From an uncultured Collinsella sp. (lineage in GTDB: Bacteria; Actinomycetota; Coriobacteriia; Coriobacteriales; Coriobacteriaceae), in assembly GCA_900541665.1 (NCBI GenBank), contig UQKV01000065.1:1-10101 (forward strand): a stretch of 10,101 nt of DNA, given 5' to 3'. The notes beneath the pieces were generated by a model. The model searched no databases, was not told the origin of the DNA, and worked only from the letters and a program-made list of their open reading frames with translations. Positions 6,304-10,101 of the stretch are shown piece by piece. Numbering within the stretch: position 1 is the stretch's first letter; each line of letters opens with the position of its first letter. The position numbers and the translations under genes are program-made.

Positions 6304-6846
6304 TTACTTGTCGTCGTTCAGATTTTGCTTGATGTCGTCCGCGGCGTCGGCGGCGTGATTCATAAGGTTGTTGATGCTGCCGGGCACGTCGCCGTCGTTG
6401 TCGATACGGTAACGCATGCCAAAGAACAGGCCAATCAGCATCAGCCATATCGTGGCGCCCCAGGCAAACAGCGCGACGATGGGGATCAGGATGGGGATGT
6501 TGAGGATGATCGCATCGCGGCGCGTGGCGATAAACTTGGTGTCCAGGCTCAGGCGGAAGAGCTTTTTGAGGTACTCCCACACGCTGTCCATCTTCTTGGA
6601 GAAGTCGGTCTTTTCGCTCGATTTTTCGTAGGCGGCCTGCGCGGCGACCATCTCGGCCGAGGGCTCATCGACCGGCTCAGACTCGGTGGCGGCGTGCGCT
6701 GACGTGGTCTGGGTCTTGCCCTGCGACTCGAGCCAAATGATGGCATCCAGAACGTTGCCGTCGGCGGCGTCGAGCGCAGCTTTGGCATCGGTGTAGCTCA
6801 CGTTGCACTTGGTGCGGATGGTTTCAACTTTTTCGAGGTCGTCCAT
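6304..6846 (-). CDS. UBA-like / DUF4342 membrane protein, first gene of the two-component operon
   Basis: This 180-residue protein starts with a UBA/TS-N-like three-helix unit (about 4-41: LEKVETIRTKCNVSYTDAKAALDAADGNVLDAIIWLES), the fold found in EF-Ts and in N termini of DUF4342 proteins. A charged linker (about 42-80) follows, then the DUF4342 part. It has a hydrophobic stretch at 112-143 (AIILNIPILIPIVALFAWGATIWLMLIGLFFG), long enough for one transmembrane helix or a hairpin, and an acidic tail. DUF4342 has no assigned function that I know of. The ATG at 6846 is preceded by AAAGGA. Only 18 bases separate it from the response regulator, so it is the first gene of a three-gene operon and may be a membrane partner or output of the sensor. 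The fold assignment is reasonably sure; the role is inference from position. Confidence 0.85.
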   Translation of the reverse strand: MDDLEKVETIRTKCNVSYTDAKAALDAADGNVLDAIIWLESQGKTQTTSAHAATESEPVDEPSAEMVAAQAAYEKSSEKTDFSKKMDSVWEYLKKLFRLSLDTKFIATRRDAIILNIPILIPIVALFAWGATIWLMLIGLFFGMRYRIDNDGDVPGSINNLMNHAADAADDIKQNLNDDK

Positions 6847-6964
6847 GACCTGTCCTTTCGTTCGATGGGCGCGACGCCGGGCGATCTGCCCGGGCGCGAG
6901 CGTTGCGTTCGGCGGCCTGCGTTGCGCGGCGCCGCCTCGCCCTTGGTCGAACTCTATAGTGCAG

Positions 6965-6992
6965 GTTATAGATTAAGCGATTCTTGAGCCAA
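6965..6992 (-). promoter_or_regulatory. Putative promoter of the DUF4342-regulator-kinase operon
   Basis: On minus, TTGGCT (6992-6987) and TATAAC (6970-6965) are 16 bases apart and resemble -35 and -10 boxes. The -35 box lies inside a small palindrome CTTG-AGC-CAAG (6983-6993), and AGATTAA occurs as a direct repeat at 6970-6976 and 6992-6998. A start near 6958 would give a GC-rich leader of about 110 bases to the ATG at 6846, containing a 6-bp stem (6877-6882 with 6888-6893). Confidence 0.45.
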
Positions 6993-6993
6993 G

Positions 6994-7204
6994 ATTAACG
7001 TTGGATGAGTTTTTGGGTAGCGGTGGGAAAAGTATTAGACCTCGATAACGGGGGATGTGGTGCCGGTGCAAAACGGCGTCAAAGGTTGGTCGAGCAGGCG
7101 GTTTCTCCATTGATGTCCGCACGACATGTGACACTTACCCTGCCGCCCTGCTCTGCCGCGGTGGCATATACCCGAACAGCGACCCTCTAAGGAGTTCGAT
7201 ACCA
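6994..7204. other. Gene-free stretch before the 79-residue membrane protein
   Basis: Together with the operon leader (6847-6993) this forms a 358-bp gap between divergent genes. Besides the operon promoter, I see GCCG (about 7061-7064) and CGGC (about 7073-7076) as a small stem, but no convincing promoter, riboswitch or open frame. A GTGGCATATA sequence at 7161-7170 could contain a -10 box for the downstream gene, without a good -35. The ribosome binding site AAGGAG (7189-7194) closes the stretch. Confidence 0.4.
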
Positions 7205-7444
7205 ATGAGCGACAACACCAAGCATCTCGCAAAGAAGTGCGTCAAGGACGCGGGGCCGTGCCTCGCGCTGTGCCTTGCCGGCGCAGCGGTCGCGCTGCTG
7301 GCTGTTCTGGGGCCGTTTGATGTGCTCCGAAGCGCCAGTTCTCTGCGCGTTTGCATGGCTCTTGCCGGCGCCATGATGACCGGCGGCGTGCTCGATCTGA
7401 TCTTTTGGGTGTTTGACCCGTTTGGATGGAAGAGCGAGGGGTAG
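7205..7444 (+). CDS. Small two-helix membrane protein, unknown function
   Basis: I do not recognise this 79-residue protein. Two hydrophobic segments, about 19-37 (CLALCLAGAAVALLAVLGPF) and about 49-70 (VCMALAGAMMTGGVLDLIFWVF), are joined by a short loop, FDVLRSASSLR. A basic N terminus and the tail DPFGWKSEG suggest both ends face the cytoplasm. The frame opens further upstream, but the ATG at 7205 has AAGGAG ten bases before it, so I chose it. The next gene starts 85 bases later on the same strand, so they could be co-transcribed. No terminator is visible between them. Confidence 0.78.
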   Translation: MSDNTKHLAKKCVKDAGPCLALCLAGAAVALLAVLGPFDVLRSASSLRVCMALAGAMMTGGVLDLIFWVFDPFGWKSEG

Positions 7445-7529
7445 GTCCCAAAGGATGGAAGGGCTGGAACGGTTGACTTAGTGATCGTGCAGAATGTGGG
7501 CTAGCGACTTACAGGGAAGTGGTGATCCG

Positions 7530-8255
7530 ATGACGGTCTATGTGACGGGCGATATTCACGGCGGCGTCGACATGCAAAAGCTGCGCGACTGGGACCTTGG
7601 GGATAGTCTGACGAGCGACGACTATCTGATTATCGCCGGCGACTTTGGCTTTCCGTGGGATTTCTCTGCCGAAGAATGTGCCGACATCGCTTGGCTGGAA
7701 TCGCGTCCCTATACCGTGCTGTTTGTCGACGGCAACCACGAGCGTTTCGATCACTGGGCGGAGCGCCCCATGGAGTTGTGGCACGGTGGGCTGACGCAGC
7801 GCCTGTCGGACACCTCTCCCATACGGCGCCTGACGCGCGGCGAGGTTTTTGAGCTCGACGGCTCAACGGTCTTTACCATGGGCGGCGCCACGAGCGTGGA
7901 CAAGGAATACCGCATTCCGTATTCCAGCTGGTGGCCGCAGGAGCTGCCGGACGAGCGCAACTTTGAGGAGGCGCGGGCAAAGCTCGACAGCGTGGGCTGG
8001 ACGGTCGACTACGTGATCACTCACACCTGCTCTACGCGCATGCTTTCGTCCACGCTTTATCCAGCGTCCGGCTGGAATTGCCCCTCCGTTGATCGGCTTA
8101 CGGCATTTTTCGATGAGCTGGAAGACCGCTTGGACTACAAGCGCTGGTACTACGGGCATTTTCATCGGGATACCAACCCGGCCGAGCGTCACACCGTGCT
8201 CTACGACTGCATCGTTCGCTTGGGCGACGAACTCCAGCCCTGGGATGTTGCGTAG
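7530..8255 (+). CDS. Calcineurin-like metallophosphoesterase
   Basis: A 241-residue phosphoesterase with the complete two-metal motif set: D8 and H10 in TGDIHGG, D38 in IIAGDFGFPWD, N69 and H70 in VDGNHERFD, H165 in VITHTCS, and H210 and H212 in YYGHFHRD. Such enzymes hydrolyse phosphomono- or phosphodiesters in the cytoplasm. No signal peptide is seen and the substrate cannot be told. GFPWDFSAEE and MGGATSVDKEYR resemble the small family of phage- and actinobacterium-type Ser/Thr phosphatase-like proteins, a weak clue. The frame is open from ATG 7494, but GTGGTGATC just before the ATG at 7530 matches the 16S-complementary sequence and the motif then falls at residue 8 as usual. Its stop is 15 bases from the stop of the converging gluQ gene; no terminator hairpin lies between them. 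Confidence 0.93.
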   Translation: MTVYVTGDIHGGVDMQKLRDWDLGDSLTSDDYLIIAGDFGFPWDFSAEECADIAWLESRPYTVLFVDGNHERFDHWAERPMELWHGGLTQRLSDTSPIRRLTRGEVFELDGSTVFTMGGATSVDKEYRIPYSSWWPQELPDERNFEEARAKLDSVGWTVDYVITHTCSTRMLSSTLYPASGWNCPSVDRLTAFFDELEDRLDYKRWYYGHFHRDTNPAERHTVLYDCIVRLGDELQPWDVA

Positions 8256-8270
8256 AGGCGGGGTGGCTGG

Positions 8271-9281
8271 CTACTCGACCGTTACAGTGATGTTCTCCCG
8301 ATGCGCGCGGATGACGTCCCAGCTAAAGTGCTCGACCAGCTGCTCGGCGGTACGCGGCGTGGTGTCCGGCGCGATGCCTGTTTGCCCGGCGAGCCATCCC
8401 AACAGTGCCTCGGGTGTGCCAAAGCGGGTGCGGAGCTCGCCCAGGTCCAGATCGCGATCGCGCTTGGAAAGGCGGCGGCCGTCCGGTGACATGAGCAGCG
8501 GAATGTGCGCGTAGTGCGGCGTGGGCAGTCCCAGCAGATGTTGCAGATAGATCTGGCGCGGCGTGGAACCAAGCAGGTCGCATCCGCGTACGATCTCGGT
8601 GACGCCCATGGCAGCGTCGTCGACCACCACGGCCAGCTGATAGGCAAACACGCCGTCGCTGCGGCGCACCAAAAAGTCACCGCACTCGGTGGCGAGTGCT
8701 TCGCATTGGGCTCCGTACGTGCGGTCCACGAATTCGATCACGTCGCTGGCGAGGTCGTCGACGGTGGGCACGCGCAGGCGCGTGGCCGGAGCACGCAGGG
8801 CACTGCGGCGGGTGATTTCATCAGCAGAAAGACCTCTGCAGGCGCCGCGGTAGATGGGCGTGCCGTCGCTGGCGTGCGGCGCGCTCGCGGCGTGGAGTTC
8901 GGCACGCGTGCAAAAACAGGGATAGGTGAGGCCGGCGTCTTGCAGCTGGCGCAGGGCGTCCTCGTACAGATCCAGGCGATCGTGCTGGTAGTAGGGGCCT
9001 TCGTCCCACTGAAGCCCTAGCCAGGCCAGATCGTCAATCAGCTGAGCGGCAAGCTCGGGGCGCTTGCAGCGATCGTCCAGGTCCTCGATGCGCAGCACGA
9101 TGTTGCCGCCCTGGCTGCGGGCCGAAAGCCACGAGCACAGGCAACTGAACACGTTGCCCAGGTGCATGCGGCCCGAGGGCGACGGGGCAAAACGGCCCAC
9201 GACAGGTGCGGGAACGGAGGCGGGTTGCGACGTTGGTGCATCCGCGGCGGGCGTTACTATGTTGCGTGTTTTGATATCCAT
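8271..9281 (-). CDS. gluQ: Glutamyl-Q tRNA(Asp) synthetase
   Basis: This 336-residue enzyme is a glutamyl-tRNA synthetase paralogue lacking the anticodon-binding domain. GluQRS activates glutamate and attaches it to the queuosine of tRNA-Asp. Seen: class I HIGH-type signature RMHLGN (38-43) after GRFAPSPSG, KMSKS-type LSKRD (271-275), and the zinc site typical of this branch, C122 and C124 in YPCFCTRAEL with Y144 and C148 in YRGACRG. Length fits the family (about 300) plus an N-terminal Ala/Pro/Thr-rich extension of about 26 residues. A longer frame to 9545 exists but its extra residues show no family signal. The ATG at 9281 has no Shine-Dalgarno sequence, whereas TATACT ends seven bases before it, suggesting a leaderless transcript. 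A bacterial gltX-like truncated paralogue is the only serious alternative. Confidence 0.92.
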   Translation of the reverse strand: MDIKTRNIVTPAADAPTSQPASVPAPVVGRFAPSPSGRMHLGNVFSCLCSWLSARSQGGNIVLRIEDLDDRCKRPELAAQLIDDLAWLGLQWDEGPYYQHDRLDLYEDALRQLQDAGLTYPCFCTRAELHAASAPHASDGTPIYRGACRGLSADEITRRSALRAPATRLRVPTVDDLASDVIEFVDRTYGAQCEALATECGDFLVRRSDGVFAYQLAVVVDDAAMGVTEIVRGCDLLGSTPRQIYLQHLLGLPTPHYAHIPLLMSPDGRRLSKRDRDLDLGELRTRFGTPEALLGWLAGQTGIAPDTTPRTAEQLVEHFSWDVIRAHRENITVTVE

Positions 9282-9288
9282 GCGGACG

Positions 9289-9294
9289 AGTATA
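9289..9294 (-). promoter_or_regulatory. Putative -10 box of gluQ, leaderless start
   Basis: TATACT on minus ends seven bases before the gluQ ATG, so transcription would begin at or next to the A of the start codon. No Shine-Dalgarno sequence precedes the ATG, consistent with leaderless translation, which is common in Actinobacteria. No good -35 box is visible. The start rests on this geometry and on the protein's family alignment. Confidence 0.45.
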
Positions 9295-9419
9295 GCGCGG
9301 GGCACGGTAGGGAAGGCGTTTCCGTGGCTCGCAAGTTGGCGGCGCTGCGCATTGCGCACGGTGGGTCTGCGGCCCAACGTCTCGATCGCCGTACGCCGAC
9401 TCGGCCTCACAAACGACAG

Positions 9420-9453
9420 AAACCCCGGCAGCTCTTCGCAACTGCCGGGGTTT
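9420..9453. terminator. Strong hairpin, terminator-like, upstream of gluQ
   Basis: A perfect 12-bp stem (9420-9431 with 9442-9453, AAACCCCGGCAG/CTGCCGGGGTTT) encloses a 10-base loop. A/T runs at its ends allow it to work on either strand, better on minus where TTTCTGTCGTTT follows. No gene lies between 9282 and it on plus, and none is visible above it on minus, so what it terminates is unclear. It may end a small RNA from 9454-9840 or protect gluQ from read-through. Confidence 0.7.
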
Positions 9454-9479
9454 CCGCGGAAAAGGGGGACATGATCCTC

Positions 9480-9530
9480 GAGCGAACGGCAAAGGGGCAA
9501 ACCGTTTTCGCTCAACTGCTTTATGCCCCT
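9480..9530. other. Interleaved stems, possible H-type pseudoknot
   Basis: GAGCGA-ACGG (9480-9489) pairs with CCGT-TT-TCGCTC (9502-9513), with a two-base bulge. Inside its loop, AGGGGCA (9493-9499) is complementary to TGCCCCT (9524-9530) beyond the stem. The two pairings interleave, the geometry of an H-type pseudoknot on either strand. It precedes the 9420-9453 hairpin in the minus direction, a layout like a structured RNA followed by a terminator. Family unknown; it could be chance. Confidence 0.4.
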
Positions 9531-9675
9531 CGGCTGGCGGCTCAATCAGCGCATGCCGCGCCCACACAAAGCCGCTACACCTGTGACGGAGCTGTGAAGT
9601 GGTATCTATTGCTGGCGCGGGACTCAGCCCAAGAGTGTCTCAAACGACAAATTTGTTGCTGTCTGTCGATTCAAC

Positions 9676-9716
9676 CCAATGATCCGTTTTCCTCCGTCCC
9701 CAATGGATCATTTTCC
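9676..9716. repeat. Imperfect direct and inverted short repeats
   Basis: CCAATGATCCGTTTTCC (9676-9692) and CCAATGGATCATTTTCC (9700-9716) are 17-base imperfect direct repeats with a 24-base period. They also contain an 8-bp inverted pair, AATGATCC (9678-9685) and GGATCATT (9705-9712). Just before them is a 10-bp palindrome ACAAATTTGT (9647-9656). This looks like a short extragenic element and not a gene; the frames across it show no protein signal. It sits in the 558-bp gene-free stretch 9282-9839. Confidence 0.5.
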
Positions 9717-9839
9717 AAGTGCCGGGGTGCGGGCGTGACTTTCATCCCGTTTGGCGCTCCGGTCGCCTAGATATTCGTCATGCGTACCCGCAAACGTGGG
9801 ACAATGGCGCTGTTGGTTTTACAGACAAAGGATGTGCCT

Positions 9840-10101
9840 ATGAACACCCTCGCCGCCAAAGTCAGCCGGCAGCGCCGCCCGTTTGCGCGATTTGTTTCCA
9901 TTTGCGCGCTCGTCGCGTGCGCACTGCTGCTGTTGCCCGCCGTTGCACGTGCCGACGGCTACTCCATGACCCAAACCTATATCGGCGCCACGGTTGAGGC
10001 CGACGGCTCGCTGACCGTTGTCGAGGGACGCCAGTTTGATTTCGATGACGACATCAACGGCGTGTTTTGGGAGATCAATACAGGCTCTAACCAGCAGGGC
10101 G
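9840..10101 (+). CDS. Secreted/membrane DUF2207-type protein, N-terminal part
   Basis: The frame starts at ATG 9840, preceded by AAAGGATG, and is cut by the right edge after 87 codons. Residues 1-38 form a clear signal peptide: a basic N terminus (KVSRQRRPFAR), a hydrophobic core (FVSICALVACALLLLPAV) and an ARA-DG type cleavage site. The mature start GYSMTQTYIGATVEADGSLTVVEGRQFDFDDDINGVFWEIN matches the beginning of DUF2207 domains, which form an extracytoplasmic beta domain followed by transmembrane helices and a low-complexity tail in predicted membrane proteins. Function is unknown. The rest of the gene is outside the window. Confidence 0.82.
   Translation, partial: MNTLAAKVSRQRRPFARFVSICALVACALLLLPAVARADGYSMTQTYIGATVEADGSLTVVEGRQFDFDDDINGVFWEINTGSNQQG

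Noticed and set aside
5458..6702. 414-codon plus-strand frame
   Set aside because: Antisense to the response regulator and the DUF4342 gene; a shadow frame due to high GC.
7040..7120. Riboswitch in the leader of the 79-residue protein
   Set aside because: I looked for cobalamin, c-di-GMP, ZTP and T-box signatures and found none; only a 4-bp stem is visible.
9282..9545. N-terminal extension of gluQ to the ATG at 9545
   Set aside because: The added residues show no family similarity and the stretch contains the 12-bp-stem hairpin. The ATG at 9281 gives the expected length.
9162..9770. 202-codon plus-strand frame over the gluQ start and the gene-free stretch
   Set aside because: It overlaps gluQ, crosses a terminator-like hairpin and repeats, and has no ribosome binding site or recognisable domain.

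Overview
The window looks like a chromosomal segment of a high-GC actinobacterium of the Coriobacteriia, most likely Collinsella or a close relative. This is inferred from base composition, the protein families present and the short intergenic spacing. No rRNA or other phylogenetic marker is present, so the genus is a judgement, not a proof.

Layout. Positions 1-816 (minus) hold the first 272 residues of an IS110-family DEDD transposase that runs off the left edge. The 172 bases between its start and the next gene contain three nested stems, where an IS110 bridge RNA would be expected. Next (minus) is an intact AAA ATPase of the DUF4143 type (989-2290). Its upstream region is unusual: two and a half 33-bp tandem repeats, each with a short palindrome, one of which lies at the -35 position of the putative promoter, then a perfect 24-bp-arm inverted repeat. 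A tRNA-Leu (UAA) with its own terminator follows, then a membrane-anchored TPR-like protein, both on minus. On plus, 3472-4145 carries a GatB-like PTS IIB protein and a small VOC-fold protein, ending at a 14-bp-stem terminator.

A minus-strand operon spans 6846-4221: a UBA/DUF4342 membrane protein, an OmpR-type response regulator with a long Ala/Gly-rich linker, and a two-TM sensor histidine kinase whose start overlaps the regulator's end. A plausible promoter with a palindrome and a direct repeat precedes it. Plus-strand genes for a 79-residue two-helix membrane protein and a calcineurin-like metallophosphoesterase follow. The latter converges with a minus-strand glutamyl-Q tRNA(Asp) synthetase, which may be leaderless. 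A 558-bp gene-free stretch (9282-9839) holds a strong terminator-like hairpin, a potential pseudoknot and short imperfect repeats. The window ends inside a secreted DUF2207-type protein.

Most of the window is ordinary housekeeping and signalling. The places worth a second look are the candidate bridge RNA of the IS110 element, the repeat-rich control region of the DUF4143 ATPase, the structured gene-free stretch before gluQ, and the DUF4342/two-component pairing.
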